A stretch of DNA of 64,000 nt, from the NCBI RefSeq assembly GCF_003725955.1, contig NZ_QIBZ01000006.1:1-64000 (forward strand), given 5' to 3'. Below, piece after piece: positions 9,396-17,932 of the stretch (the first letter of the stretch is position 1; every line of letters begins with the position of its first letter). The notes under the pieces were generated by a model. It was not told the origin of the DNA. It saw only the letters and a list, made by a program, of their open reading frames with translations, and searched no databases. The DNA is from Slackia isoflavoniconvertens. GTDB taxonomy: Bacteria; Actinomycetota; Coriobacteriia; Coriobacteriales; Eggerthellaceae. The position numbers were made by a program, and so were the translations under genes.

Positions 9396-9640
9396 CTCTG
9401 ACACGCGTCAACCCTGACGCTGCGCGGTGCTCCGAGCCGCCCCTTTCCGTTCAAGCTGCGTGCATGGCCGTAAGGCTCATGCGCGTAGCCTGAGCGGCGA
9501 TCTGCTCGCTCGGAGCGTCGTTCGCTGATATTGGTCTGATCGGGCGCTTTCTGGTTTGACCTGCGACTTTTATTGGCTCTTGCGGGCTTGGGTCGCTCTT
9601 TTGGCTTGGTTTTAACTGTTTAGCTTGCTTGGTGGTGTTT

Positions 9641-9907
9641 ATGGGAAAGCACGACGAAGAATATGACTTCCTCGAAGATGCGTTTCGCGATGAACCTAAG
9701 GCTTCGACGCCTGTTCATGCGGGCGATGAGGGCACGTGGCTTGACGATGCGTTCAGCGAGCAAGCGCCCGTGCGACGCAAAATGTCGGGCAAAACCAAGG
9801 CCGCGATTATCGTGGCGATTATCGCGGCCTTGGTTTTGCTTGTCTTGCTTGGCGTTGAATCTATGAACGCCCTTGGCGCGTTTCTTTCCGTGGCCGCAAC
9901 GAATTAG
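9641..9907 (+). CDS. Small single-pass membrane protein, function unknown
   Basis: The product is about 88 residues. The first half is acidic (HDEEYDFLEDAFRDEP, WLDDAFSEQ), with a repeated (L/D)DAF motif. A basic linker (RRKMSGKTK) precedes one membrane helix (AAIIVAIIAALVLLVLLGV) close to the C-terminus. I do not recognise the family. The start at ATG 9641 follows GGTGG; a TTG at 9629 is the alternative. hemW follows after nine bases. The membrane-helix codons are written by a perfect inverted repeat (9789-9839), which constrains this region and may be a regulatory hairpin. Confidence 0.65.
   Translation: MGKHDEEYDFLEDAFRDEPKASTPVHAGDEGTWLDDAFSEQAPVRRKMSGKTKAAIIVAIIAALVLLVLLGVESMNALGAFLSVAATN
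9789..9839. repeat. Perfect 19-bp inverted repeat inside a coding region
   Basis: Bases 9789-9807 and 9821-9839 are exact reverse complements (GCAAAACCAAGGCCGCGAT and its complement) with a 13-base loop. The hairpin encodes the linker and membrane helix of the small protein at 9641. The right arm ends in TTTT followed by a T-rich stretch, so the structure could also stop transcription before hemW. Confidence 0.85.
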
Positions 9908-9916
9908 GAGGCACCT

Positions 9917-11029
9917 ATGCCGCACGATCCGTATAAGGCGCTTTATATCCATCTGCCTTTCTGCAAGCATCGCTGCGCATATTGCGATTTCACCACGCGA
10001 GCTATTGCTCCCGATTCAGTGGAAATCGACGAATATATCGACAATCTGATTCTCGAGCTTCGCCGCAAGGCAAACGAGGGCGAGCTTGCAGAAATCGAAA
10101 CCGTGTATTTGGGCGGAGGAACGCCGAGCTTTGTTGGTCAGGCGCGCCTTTCGAAATTGCTCTATGCACTGGGAGTTTTCATGAATTTGACGCCTGAGGT
10201 CGAATGCTCCATGGAGGCGAACCCCGATTCTCTCACTCCCGAGCTCATTCGCGATATCTACGCCCTGGGCGTGAATCGCCTTTCCATTGGCGTGCAAAGC
10301 TTCGACGACGGTTTGCTGGAAACGCTCGATCGCATTCACGATTCGGCGCGCGCCAAGCAAGCGGTGCTCGATGCGCGTGAGCGCTTTGAAAACGTATCGG
10401 TCGATCTTATGTGCGGCGTACCTGGTCAGACGCCTGAAATGTTCGAAGCCGATGTGCAAACCGCGGTCGACTTGGGCGTGACGCATGTGAGTGTGTACCC
10501 GCTTACCATCGAAGACCATACCCCGTTTCGCCGCATGGTCGACTCGGGCGAGATTGACGACGTTGACCAAGACAAAGAGGCGCTCATGATGTCGATGGCG
10601 CCTAACGTGCTCACGCCCGCTGGCTTCCATCGCTATGAGGTGGCGAGCTATGCGCGCGAGGGTTTCGAATGCAAACACAACATTGCCTATTGGACGGGCG
10701 TTCCGTACCTTGGTTTGGGCATTTCCGCCGTCACCATGACGCAAAACGACGCCCGTCGCATGCGCGTGCAAGATGGGGAAGTACAAGACGACCTCGATCG
10801 CAAGCAGATGTGCGCTGAGGACCTCATGATGAAAATGCGCATGACGCGCGGTGTTTCCGATGATGAGCTGTTCGCTGCCGCTGTGGTCATTCCTGGAGCG
10901 CTCGACGTCTTTAATTCGCTCGTTCGCGACAAGCTCGTGAAACGTGAAGATGGTCGCTGGAAGCCGACATTTGGCGGCTGGCTTTTGGGCAACGAGCTTT
11001 ACGGGAGGATTTATGAACTGGCTCCGTAA
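9917..11029 (+). CDS. hemW: Radical SAM heme chaperone HemW (HemN-like)
   Basis: HemW proteins are radical-SAM enzymes related to oxygen-independent coproporphyrinogen III oxidase and are now thought to act as heme chaperones. The 370-residue product begins with YIHLPFCKHRCAYCDF, which carries the Cx3Cx2C cluster motif plus the family-specific Phe. YLGGGTPSF (glycine-rich SAM contact), VSVDLMCGVPGQT and YEVASYAREGFECKHN follow. It lacks an obvious N-terminal extra Cys of true HemN. GGAGG lies seven bases before the ATG. It overlaps the next gene by 17 bases, suggesting coupling. Confidence 0.92.
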   Translation: MPHDPYKALYIHLPFCKHRCAYCDFTTRAIAPDSVEIDEYIDNLILELRRKANEGELAEIETVYLGGGTPSFVGQARLSKLLYALGVFMNLTPEVECSMEANPDSLTPELIRDIYALGVNRLSIGVQSFDDGLLETLDRIHDSARAKQAVLDARERFENVSVDLMCGVPGQTPEMFEADVQTAVDLGVTHVSVYPLTIEDHTPFRRMVDSGEIDDVDQDKEALMMSMAPNVLTPAGFHRYEVASYAREGFECKHNIAYWTGVPYLGLGISAVTMTQNDARRMRVQDGEVQDDLDRKQMCAEDLMMKMRMTRGVSDDELFAAAVVIPGALDVFNSLVRDKLVKREDGRWKPTFGGWLLGNELYGRIYELAP

Positions 11030-12209
11030 GGTTGCTTTTGAGGAACGTGCTGCAGAGGCTGCAGGGGACATAGAAGAGGCGAACGCGTCTAGCTCCTCCG
11101 ATGGGGGTGCTTCACGCGCAGTTCCGCACGAGCCGAACAGCACTGAATGTGCTGTTCGCGCGAGCTCAGGACTGTTTGAGCATGCAGCATCCCCATCGGA
11201 GGGGTTGGACGCTCGAAAAGCCTGCGGTTCCATTCCCGTACTCCTTGCTCCCATGGCCGGCGTGAACGATATCGCCTTTCGCCAGTTGAGCCTGGAGTTG
11301 GGTTGCGACATCACGTATACCGAAATGGTCTCCAGCAAAGCGCTCTCGTTCGCGAACGAAAAAACGCGCCACTTGCTTGACCGCGCGCCCAACGAACGCA
11401 GGGTTGCCGTGCAGCTGTTTGGCCACGAGCCCGATACGATGGCGCGTGAAGCCGCATGGATCGAATCCGAGATGGGCGATGTGCTCGCTTACATCGACAT
11501 CAACATGGGTTGCCCGGCTCGCAAAATCGTGAAGAAAGGCGACGGCTCGGCGCTCATGACGACGCCCGAGCTTGCTGCCGAGATTGTGCGCAAGGTGTCG
11601 GCTGCCATCGAGCACCCCACGACGGTCAAATTCCGCAAGGGGTATGCTGCCGGCGAAGACATCGCGGTCGATTTCGCCCGCCGTATGGAAGATGCCGGCG
11701 CTGCGGCGGTTGCGGTGCATGGCCGCACGGCGGCGCAATTCTATTCGGGATGCGCCGATTGGGATGTGATTGCGCGTGTGAAGGCCGCCGTCGAGGTGCC
11801 CGTTATCGGCAATGGCGATGTGACTGGCGGGAAAGAGGCGTGTGCGCTCGTGGCGCAAACGGGTTGCGATGCCGTGATGATCGGTCGCGGCGCGCAGGGA
11901 AACCCGTGGGTGTTCGAGCAGGCGCGCGCCGCCTTAAACGGCGAAGCCGCGCCTGCGCTGCCTACGCCTGAACAGCGCGTTGCCATGGCACATCGCCATG
12001 CCGAGATTTTATCGAAGCGCATAGGGAACAATTTGGTTTATATGCGTAAGCACGTCATGTGGTATTTGCGCGGCATTCCAGGAGCCTCGAAGGCGCGTGG
12101 CGAGCTCAACCAGTGCGTGACGCTTGACGATTTCGATCGGGTGCTTGAGCAGCTACTTGTCGACGCCGCCCGCATTGAGGCGGAAGAGGAACGATATTTG
12201 GCGTGCTAA
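11013..12209 (+). CDS. dus: tRNA-dihydrouridine synthase (DusB-type) carrying an in-frame palindromic insert
   Basis: Dus enzymes are FMN-dependent and reduce uridine in the tRNA D-loop. The catalytic barrel starts at about residue 75 with VLLAPMAGVNDIAFRQ. INMGCPARKIVKKGDGSALM (catalytic Cys), VKFRKGY, VAVHGRTAAQFYSG, VIGNGDVT and VMIGRGAQGNPW follow, and RKHVMWYLRGIPGA lies near the end. The start ATG at 11013 has GGGAGG upstream. Residues about 27-65 are Ser/Ala-rich and are encoded by a palindromic element shared with 40563-40677, so the normal N-terminus was probably lengthened in frame. The domain is intact, so activity is likely. Confidence 0.92.
   Translation: MNWLRKVAFEERAAEAAGDIEEANASSSSDGGASRAVPHEPNSTECAVRASSGLFEHAASPSEGLDARKACGSIPVLLAPMAGVNDIAFRQLSLELGCDITYTEMVSSKALSFANEKTRHLLDRAPNERRVAVQLFGHEPDTMAREAAWIESEMGDVLAYIDINMGCPARKIVKKGDGSALMTTPELAAEIVRKVSAAIEHPTTVKFRKGYAAGEDIAVDFARRMEDAGAAAVAVHGRTAAQFYSGCADWDVIARVKAAVEVPVIGNGDVTGGKEACALVAQTGCDAVMIGRGAQGNPWVFEQARAALNGEAAPALPTPEQRVAMAHRHAEILSKRIGNNLVYMRKHVMWYLRGIPGASKARGELNQCVTLDDFDRVLEQLLVDAARIEAEEERYLAC
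11093..11204. repeat. Palindromic repeat element (copy A) inside dus
   Basis: Outer arms 11093-11111 and 11186-11204 pair over 19 positions, with two G-T pairs. Inside, 11134-11143 and 11149-11158 form a perfect 10-bp stem (CGAACAGCAC/GTGCTGTTCG) with a 5-base loop. Bases 11121-11165 match 40592-40637 nearly base for base, whereas the outer arms of the two copies are unrelated in sequence. Confidence 0.8.
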
Positions 12210-12326
12210 CTGGCGCATCTCGCCTTTGCGAATATGCGCGTTGCGTGCCCGTCTGCATGTTCTCGCGGTGCTGCGGAGCGCGTTTTTTCCCACAGCGTGA
12301 CAGAACGGTATCGATTCTCTGGATTG

Positions 12327-12353
12327 TTAGCACTCGTGCGGCATCGCTGCTAG
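12327..12353 (+). promoter_or_regulatory. CIRCE-like HrcA operator overlapping the hrcA promoter
   Basis: TTAGCACTC at 12327-12335 matches the left half of the CIRCE operator exactly. After nine bases the right half reads CGCTGCTAG, matching the consensus only in TGCTA. TAGAAT at 12351-12356 is a plausible -10 box, so a repressor here would block the promoter. Autoregulation of hrcA-dnaJ by HrcA is the usual arrangement and is inferred. Confidence 0.6.
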
Positions 12354-12459
12354 AATCCTGTCACGTTAACGCGCACGCGCGCGTGATTCAGCTATGTTGT
12401 CTCGCCTCGTATTGACGCGCGAGACATGGAATGCGTCGCATGAAAGGGGCCGAAAACCG

Positions 12460-13470
12460 TTGCTGTCCGATCGTCGACAGAAAGTGCTTCAAGCGCTTAT
12501 CGAGGAGTACATCGCCAACGCGCAGCCTGTGGGCTCGCGCACCTTGGTTGATCGTTACCGGCTCGGCGTTTCTTCGGCTACGGTTCGCAACGAGCTCTCG
12601 GTGCTTGAAGATGAGGGCTATCTCACTTCTCCGCACACTTCCGCTGGCCGCGTTCCGACCGATGCGGGCTATCGGGCGTTCGTCGACGATTTACTTTCGC
12701 GCGAATACGGCGAAGATGCCACGGGCGGCATGTTCGATAACGTGCGCGATGCGGCAACGAAGATGGACGACCTCATGGAGCAAACGTCGGCCGCCCTGTC
12801 TCGCTTGACCGATTGCCTTTCGGTTGTGGTCGCGCCTTCTTTGCTCGCGTCTTCGGTGAAGCAAATTTCGCTCGTGTCCATGTCGTCTCGTCGCATGCTC
12901 ATGGTCGTCGTTACCGACGACGGCCAGGTATTCAACCGGTCGGTCGAGTTTGCGGAAGACGTTTCCGCCGATGAGCTGGCTGATGTGCAGAATGCATTGA
13001 ATGCCGCGCTTTCGGGCCATTCGATTTCTGAGGTGCGCAAGGCGGAAGGCGTGCGTATCGAGGCGCTTTCCAGCCCGCTCGCACGCATCGTAATCGACGA
13101 GCTCGTTGTTTGCATGGCGAAGGCCGACGAAGGCCGTGCGCATAGTTTGGGTATGTCGGCGTTGCTGAGCAAGCCCGAATTCAGCAACTCGTCCGCCGCG
13201 TTGCCCGTGCTTCAAGTGCTTGAAGACGACACGGTGCTCATGCACCTTTTCGACGACGTCGGCTCTGCGGACAAGGCCTCCGATTCGCTCGAGGTTCGCA
13301 TCGGCAAGGAGAATTCCGCGAGCGAGCTATCGGGGGTTTCGGTCGTTGCTGCCCAATACGGTTCGGGCGCGGCTCAGGGCGTGGTTGCTGTCATCGGCCC
13401 TACGCGCATGGATTATTCGAAAGTCATCAGCGTGGTGCGCTCCGCGAAAAGCGCGCTGAAAGATTTGTAA
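12460..13470 (+). CDS. hrcA: Heat-inducible transcription repressor HrcA
   Basis: HrcA represses class I heat-shock genes through CIRCE. The N-terminal winged helix is clear (LSDRRQKVLQALIEEYIANA, PVGSRTLVDRY, SSATVRNELSVLEDEGYL, PHTSAGRVPTDAGYR). The GAF-like and C-terminal regions follow (VVVAPSLLASSVKQISLVSM, VAVIGPTRMDYSKVI). I chose TTG at 12460 because GAAAGGGG lies just upstream and the protein then starts at the usual LLSDRRQ. A frame-continuous ATG at 12394 would add 22 atypical residues. dnaJ follows 21 bases later; grpE and dnaK are not adjacent. Confidence 0.92.
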   Translation: MLSDRRQKVLQALIEEYIANAQPVGSRTLVDRYRLGVSSATVRNELSVLEDEGYLTSPHTSAGRVPTDAGYRAFVDDLLSREYGEDATGGMFDNVRDAATKMDDLMEQTSAALSRLTDCLSVVVAPSLLASSVKQISLVSMSSRRMLMVVVTDDGQVFNRSVEFAEDVSADELADVQNALNAALSGHSISEVRKAEGVRIEALSSPLARIVIDELVVCMAKADEGRAHSLGMSALLSKPEFSNSSAALPVLQVLEDDTVLMHLFDDVGSADKASDSLEVRIGKENSASELSGVSVVAAQYGSGAAQGVVAVIGPTRMDYSKVISVVRSAKSALKDL

Positions 13471-13491
13471 ATAGGAAGGCTCACACACACT

Positions 13492-14625
13492 ATGGCAAAA
13501 GACCTCTACGCCATTTTGGGCGTCAGCAAAGATGCAACCGACGCCGAGATCAAGAAGGCGTTTCGCCGCAAGGCGCGCGAACTTCACCCCGATGTGAACA
13601 AAGCGCCCGATGCAGAGGATCGTTTCAAGGAATTGAACGAAGCCTACGACGTGCTTTCTGATGCCAATAAGCGCGCGCAGTACGACCGCTTCGGCACGAT
13701 TCCTGGAGCGGCGGGCGGCCCCGCCGGAGGCTACAACGTCGACTTCGAAGACATCTTCGGCGGCGGTTTCGGCGGCATGGGCGATATTTTCTCGAGCTTC
13801 TTCGGCGGCGCTGCGGGCGGTCGCGCCACGGTGCGCAAAGAAGGCCGCGATATGGGCGTTGGCCTGCGTCTGACGCTTGAAGAGGTCGCCGCGGGCGCGA
13901 AGAAGGAAATCGTCTACGACCGCCTGGCGCCGTGCGAGGTGTGCAATGGCTCCGGCAAGGCCGAGGGCGGCAAAGAAATCGATTGCCCCGATTGCCACGG
14001 TCGTGGTCGCGTGGTCACCGTGCAGCATACGTTCCTGGGCGATATGCAAACCGCCTCTATGTGCTCTACGTGCGGCGGCACGGGCAAGGTCATCGACAAG
14101 CCGTGCGAAGAATGCGAGGGTCAGGGCCGCATTCCCGATCGCCAGCATGTCACCGTCGAAGTGCCCGCAGGCATTCGCGAGGGCCAGCAGTTGCGCGTGA
14201 CGGGTTTTGGCGAGGCCGGCATGCACGGCGCTCGTCCGGGTGACCTCATTGTGACGTGCCGCATTCAGCCGCATGAGTTCTTCGAGCGCGAGGGCGATAA
14301 TCTGCACGCCCGTGCGAATGTGAGCTTTATTCAGGCTACCCTCGGTGCCGAAATCGAGATCGATGGCATCTTCCATGATGAAAAGGTGATGGTTCGCGTT
14401 CCCGAGGGCTGCCAAAATGAGCAGGTCATTCGCGTAAAGGGCATGGGCATGCCTCGTTTGAAATCCACCGAGCGCGGCGATATGTATGTGCACATTACCG
14501 TGCTCATACCGAAGAAAGTTACCAAGAAGCAGCGCGAGCTACTCGAAAAGGTGGCCGAGGAATTTGGTGAAGACGTGGCCGCACCGCGCAGCCCGTTGCA
14601 GAAGTTGCGCGACGCGTTCAACTAG
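13492..14625 (+). CDS. dnaJ: Chaperone protein DnaJ
   Basis: This is the Hsp40 co-chaperone that stimulates DnaK. The 377-residue product has a J-domain (residues 1-70, with HPDVNK covering the HPD triad) and a Gly/Phe-rich segment ([20 protein letters not shown]). Four zinc-binding repeats follow ([32 protein letters not shown]), then C-terminal substrate domains. All key residues are present. It lies in the hrcA unit under the CIRCE-like operator, with AGGAAGG before the ATG, and ends at a clear terminator. Confidence 0.96.
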   Translation: MAKDLYAILGVSKDATDAEIKKAFRRKARELHPDVNKAPDAEDRFKELNEAYDVLSDANKRAQYDRFGTIPGAAGGPAGGYNVDFEDIFGGGFGGMGDIFSSFFGGAAGGRATVRKEGRDMGVGLRLTLEEVAAGAKKEIVYDRLAPCEVCNGSGKAEGGKEIDCPDCHGRGRVVTVQHTFLGDMQTASMCSTCGGTGKVIDKPCEECEGQGRIPDRQHVTVEVPAGIREGQQLRVTGFGEAGMHGARPGDLIVTCRIQPHEFFEREGDNLHARANVSFIQATLGAEIEIDGIFHDEKVMVRVPEGCQNEQVIRVKGMGMPRLKSTERGDMYVHITVLIPKKVTKKQRELLEKVAEEFGEDVAAPRSPLQKLRDAFN

Positions 14626-14634
14626 CAAGCATGA

Positions 14635-14665
14635 AGGCACCCGGCATAGAGCTGGGTGCCTTTTT
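14635..14665 (+). terminator. Intrinsic terminator after dnaJ
   Basis: AGGCACCCGG (14635-14644) pairs with CTGGGTGCCT (14652-14661) with one mismatch, and is followed by a T5 run. Confidence 0.85.
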
Positions 14666-14749
14666 GTTGTTGCGGCTTTTTCGCTTTCGCTTCGGGTACA
14701 CTGGTTGCCTAAAACGATTGAGTACCGTCTGATTGCCGTCGATTGCCGA

Positions 14750-16012
14750 ATGCAAGGAATGCCTTTGTTGGAACAGACTAAAAATAATGCAGCCGCTTTC
14801 CATGTGGTGAACCTTGGTTGCAAGGTGAACCGTGTCGAAAGCGACGATTTCGCAGCCACCCTTATTGCGGACGGTGGGCGAGAAGTGCCCATTGAAGCAG
14901 CCGATTTCATTGTGGTGAACACGTGTACTGTTACGGGCGAGGCTGAAAAGAAAACGCGCAAGGCCGTGCGCCAGGCGCTGCGCGCGAACGATTTTGCTCG
15001 CGTCGTTGTGACCGGTTGCGCCGCCGCTATCGATCCCATTACCTATACCGAGATGGATCCTCGCGTCGAAGTGGTGCCGAAAGGCGCTATGGCCGACGTG
15101 CTTGGTTCCCAGGCGAGCACGTCGCCCGCTTTGGCCGCCATTCGTGCGGGTGAGGAATTTCCCACGCGCGTTGGCGTGAAGGTGCAAGATGGCTGCAACA
15201 ATGCGTGCACGTACTGCATCGTGCATGTTGCGCGTGGGCGTGCCACATCGCGACCCTCCGAGGAGATTATTGCGGAAGTGCGTGAGCTCGCGCGCGCGGG
15301 CGTGCGTGAAATCGTGCTTACGGGCATTAATTTGGGTTCGTATCGCGAGGGCGACATGCATCTGGCAGATTTGCTGCGTTGCCTTATGAAGGCGGTCGAT
15401 GAGGAATTTCCCGCCGATTCGGGCCTTGGGGTGGTGCCGCGCGTTCGCTTCCGCGTGTCGTCGATTGAGCCGCGCGACGTCGACGACGACCTCATTGAGC
15501 TTATGGCCGCATCGAATGGCCGCATTTGCCGCCATTTGCATTTGCCGCTGCAATCGGGTTCGAGCAAGGTGCTGCGCGAAATGCGACGCCCCTATAGCGC
15601 CGAGCGATTTTTGGGCCTGGTCGAGAAGCTGTATGCGGCCATGCCGCAGCTATCGCTTTCGACCGACGTTATTGTGGGTTTCCCTGGCGAAACTGAAGAA
15701 GACTTCCTTGAGACATGCCGTGTGGCTGAGATATGCCGTTTTTCGAAGATGCACATTTTCCGCTATTCGAAGCGCGCGGGAACGCCTGCGGCCGAGCGCG
15801 ACGATCAGGTTTCGCCCGAGGTGAAGGCAGAGCGCGCCAAAAGGCTCGAAGCAATCGAGGAACGTCTTCGCGCCGATGATATGCGCCGTCGTTGCGGGTC
15901 GAGGGAATTGGCACTGGTTGAATCGGAGGGCAACGCCACGACCGAGAGCTATCACGGAATCGATGCTCCGGCGGGCAGCGCCGTAGGCGATTTGGTGGAG
16001 TGCGAACTATGA
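14750..16012 (+). CDS. mtaB: tRNA t6A37 methylthiotransferase MtaB
   Basis: MtaB is a radical-SAM methylthiotransferase that makes ms2t6A at position 37 of ANN-decoding tRNAs. The N-terminal UPF0004 domain shows VNLGCKVNRVESDDF and VNTCTVTGEAEKKTRKAVRQ. The radical-SAM core has DGCNNACTYCIVHVARGRAT (Cx3Cx2C), then HLHLPLQSGS and STDVIVGFPGETEEDF. A short TRAM-like tail follows. The frame runs further upstream over the dnaJ end, but that part is spurious. ATGs at 14750 and 14759 lack a good ribosome-binding site, while TTG at 14768 has AAGGA upstream, so the start may be 18 bases later. The stop overlaps dgkA as ATGA. Confidence 0.92.
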   Translation: MQGMPLLEQTKNNAAAFHVVNLGCKVNRVESDDFAATLIADGGREVPIEAADFIVVNTCTVTGEAEKKTRKAVRQALRANDFARVVVTGCAAAIDPITYTEMDPRVEVVPKGAMADVLGSQASTSPALAAIRAGEEFPTRVGVKVQDGCNNACTYCIVHVARGRATSRPSEEIIAEVRELARAGVREIVLTGINLGSYREGDMHLADLLRCLMKAVDEEFPADSGLGVVPRVRFRVSSIEPRDVDDDLIELMAASNGRICRHLHLPLQSGSSKVLREMRRPYSAERFLGLVEKLYAAMPQLSLSTDVIVGFPGETEEDFLETCRVAEICRFSKMHIFRYSKRAGTPAAERDDQVSPEVKAERAKRLEAIEERLRADDMRRRCGSRELALVESEGNATTESYHGIDAPAGSAVGDLVECEL

Positions 16013-16479
16013 TGGAACAACGTTCGAATTCCGACGCGCCTGGAAACAAGCTCATGGCCGGCAGCGAGACTGCAGGTCAGGGCGTTGATGCGGGTGAGAC
16101 GGGCGAGACGCTGAAGCGCAAGAACAACCTCGTGAAGTCGTTTGGCTATGCGGCTTCGGGCGTGGTTCAGGCGGGAAGTGAACGCAACTTCAAGGTCGAT
16201 GTCGTGGCGGCGGTTGTGGTTTTTGCCGCGTGCGCGCTTTTGCGGGTGCCTGCATGGGGATGGGCTGCGGTTGCGGTGTGCGTGGGGGTGCAACTCGCCA
16301 TGGAAACCGTGAACACGGCGATAGAGGCGATCGTCGATCTGGCCTCGCCTGAAATCCACCCGCTCGCTAAGCGCGCGAAAGATTGCGCGGCGGGCGCCGC
16401 CCTTATCACTGCCTGCGCAAGTGTCATTGTGGGCCTTATCGTATTCGTTCCGGCGCTTTTTGCGTTGCTTGGAGCATAG
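16009..16479 (+). CDS. dgkA: Diacylglycerol kinase family protein (probable undecaprenol kinase)
   Basis: Small integral-membrane kinases of this family phosphorylate diacylglycerol or undecaprenol. The product is about 156 residues. After a polar N-terminal extension of about 40 residues come SFGYAASGVVQAGSERNFKV and three membrane segments. The signature METVNTAIEAIVDLASPE and HPLAKRAKDCAAGAALI contain the catalytic Glu, Asp and Lys positions. Undecaprenol is more likely in Gram-positive-type bacteria (inference). The ATG overlaps the mtaB stop, and rsmE follows 12 bases later. Confidence 0.9.
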   Translation: MMEQRSNSDAPGNKLMAGSETAGQGVDAGETGETLKRKNNLVKSFGYAASGVVQAGSERNFKVDVVAAVVVFAACALLRVPAWGWAAVAVCVGVQLAMETVNTAIEAIVDLASPEIHPLAKRAKDCAAGAALITACASVIVGLIVFVPALFALLGA

Positions 16480-16491
16480 GGAGACAAGCGC

Positions 16492-17283
16492 ATGTCATTC
16501 CATCATTTTTTTCTCGATGGCCAGATTATTGCCGAAGAGACGGCGCAGGAATTCCCTGTGCGCCTTTCTGCGGAAGACGCCAAGCACGCACGCGTGCTGC
16601 GCCTGTCCGAAGGCGAGCACATAAGCGTCGTCGATTCGGCGAGCGATTATTTTGAATTGGAAATCACATCGGCACATGGTAGCCTGGTGGCGCGCATCGC
16701 GCAGCACCTCGATGCGCCGCAGGCGCCTGCGAGCATCGCGCTGTTCCAGGGCCTTGCCAAGGGCGACAAGATGGACGACATCATTCGCCATGCGACCGAG
16801 GTGGGCATTGACGAGTTCGTGCCGCTTTCGAGCTCTCGTTGCGTCATGAAGCTCGATGCGAAGAAGGCGAAGTCCAAGCTTGCTCGCTGGCGGGCCATCG
16901 CGCATTCTGCCGCGATGCAATCGGGGCGCATGGTCGAACCGCGCGTGCATGAGCCGCATACGGTGAAGCAGGCCGTGCAACTGCTGCGCGAATTCGACTG
17001 CGTGCTCGTATGCTGGGAAGAGTGCTCCTCGACGAAGACCATCGCTGCCGCGCTTGAACAGGCGCTTGGGAACGCCTCCGTCGACAAACCGCGCATTGCC
17101 GTGGTGGTAGGCCCCGAGGGCGGTCTTTCCGCCGATGAAGTCGAAGCGCTCACGGCAAGCGAAAATGCCTGGCCTGTGACGCTCGGCCCGTCAATCCTTC
17201 GTACCGAAACCGCCGGAATCGTTGCTCCCGCGCTTGTTTTGTATGCATGCGGAGGCATGGGCGCCGACAAGAAAGGGTTTTAA
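16492..17283 (+). CDS. rsmE: 16S rRNA (uracil-1498-N3)-methyltransferase RsmE
   Basis: RsmE is a SPOUT-class methyltransferase that modifies U1498 of 16S rRNA. The 263-residue product has an N-terminal PUA-like domain (HHFFLDGQIIAEETAQEFPV, then DAKHARVLRLSEGEHISVVD). The C-terminal knot domain shows LFQGLAKGDKMDDIIRHATE, VPLSSSRCVMKLD, VVVGPEGGLSADEVEALTAS and SILRTETAGIVAPALVL. These are the family-defining SAM-binding loops. It sits tightly between dgkA and ybeY; its stop is directly followed by the ybeY ATG. Confidence 0.95.
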   Translation: MSFHHFFLDGQIIAEETAQEFPVRLSAEDAKHARVLRLSEGEHISVVDSASDYFELEITSAHGSLVARIAQHLDAPQAPASIALFQGLAKGDKMDDIIRHATEVGIDEFVPLSSSRCVMKLDAKKAKSKLARWRAIAHSAAMQSGRMVEPRVHEPHTVKQAVQLLREFDCVLVCWEECSSTKTIAAALEQALGNASVDKPRIAVVVGPEGGLSADEVEALTASENAWPVTLGPSILRTETAGIVAPALVLYACGGMGADKKGF

Positions 17284-17775
17284 ATGAACATCGAAATCGA
17301 AATCGAGCATGGCGCCGACATCGCGAGCGGCGTCGATATCGAAGGTATCACGCAATACGTGCTCGAGCAGGAAGGATGCCCCGCCACAACCGAGGTCTCC
17401 ATCACGCTCACGACCGACGAGGAAGTTCATCGTCTGAACAAGGAATACCGCGGAATCGACCGCCCGACCGACGTGCTCAGCTTCGAGTGCGACGGCCTTG
17501 ACGACGATTTCGACGGGGGAGCGGCGTACGACGACGCGGGCGTGCCCGATGACGAGCCGTTCATGCTTGGCGACATCATCATCGCGTCCGACTACGCGCG
17601 TGCCCAAACGGCCCAGTTCGGCACCACGCCGCAAGAAGAGCTCGCGGTGCTGCTCGTGCATGGCCTTCTGCACTTGTGCGGATGGGATCATGTGCATTCC
17701 GACGAAGAGGCCGAGGCCATGGAGGCTCGCGAGCGAGAGATGCTCGCCGGTGTGGGGCTGCCCAACATTCGCTAG
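17284..17775 (+). CDS. ybeY: Endoribonuclease YbeY (rRNA maturation factor)
   Basis: YbeY is a zinc-dependent endonuclease involved in 16S rRNA 3'-end maturation and ribosome quality control. The 163-residue product carries the zinc signature HGLLHLCGWDHVHSDEEAE (H-x3-H-x5-H), preceded by the typical NKEYRGIDRPTDVLSFECD and LGDIIIASDYA. An acidic insert (DGLDDDFDGGAAYDDAG) sits between these motifs. It follows rsmE with no gap, so mtaB-dgkA-rsmE-ybeY is probably one operon. Confidence 0.95.
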   Translation: MNIEIEIEHGADIASGVDIEGITQYVLEQEGCPATTEVSITLTTDEEVHRLNKEYRGIDRPTDVLSFECDGLDDDFDGGAAYDDAGVPDDEPFMLGDIIIASDYARAQTAQFGTTPQEELAVLLVHGLLHLCGWDHVHSDEEAEAMEAREREMLAGVGLPNIR

Positions 17776-17897
17776 AAACTGCGGTGGCATCCCGCGTGCG
17801 GATGGTGTGGCGGGCGGTTCTTTTGTGCGCTCCATAACCGCATTTCGCGCGCCAATTTGCACAAGTTGTGTTTGCTTGCCCAAGGGGCAAAAAGCTC
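17776..17897. other. ybeY-rplS intergenic region, upstream part
   Basis: Nothing coding is seen here. GCGGTGGCATCCCGC (17784-17798) can form a short GCGG/CCGC hairpin that might end the ybeY transcript. It lacks a T-run. Confidence 0.3.
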
Positions 17898-17926
17898 TTG
17901 GAGAGCAAGTGGGTCTCTGCTATAAT
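17898..17926 (+). promoter_or_regulatory. Probable promoter of rplS
   Basis: TTGGAG at 17898-17903 and a perfect TATAAT at 17921-17926 have a 17-base spacer. This predicts transcription from about 17933. Confidence 0.75.
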
Positions 17927-17932
17927 TCAACG

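Noticed and set aside
9396-9628. Possible gene or fourth palindromic element between lepA and the small membrane protein
   Set aside because: GCTCCGAG/CTCGGAGC and GCATGGCC-GTAA-GGCTCATGC form small stems, but no long frame and no core sequence of the A to C element family is present.
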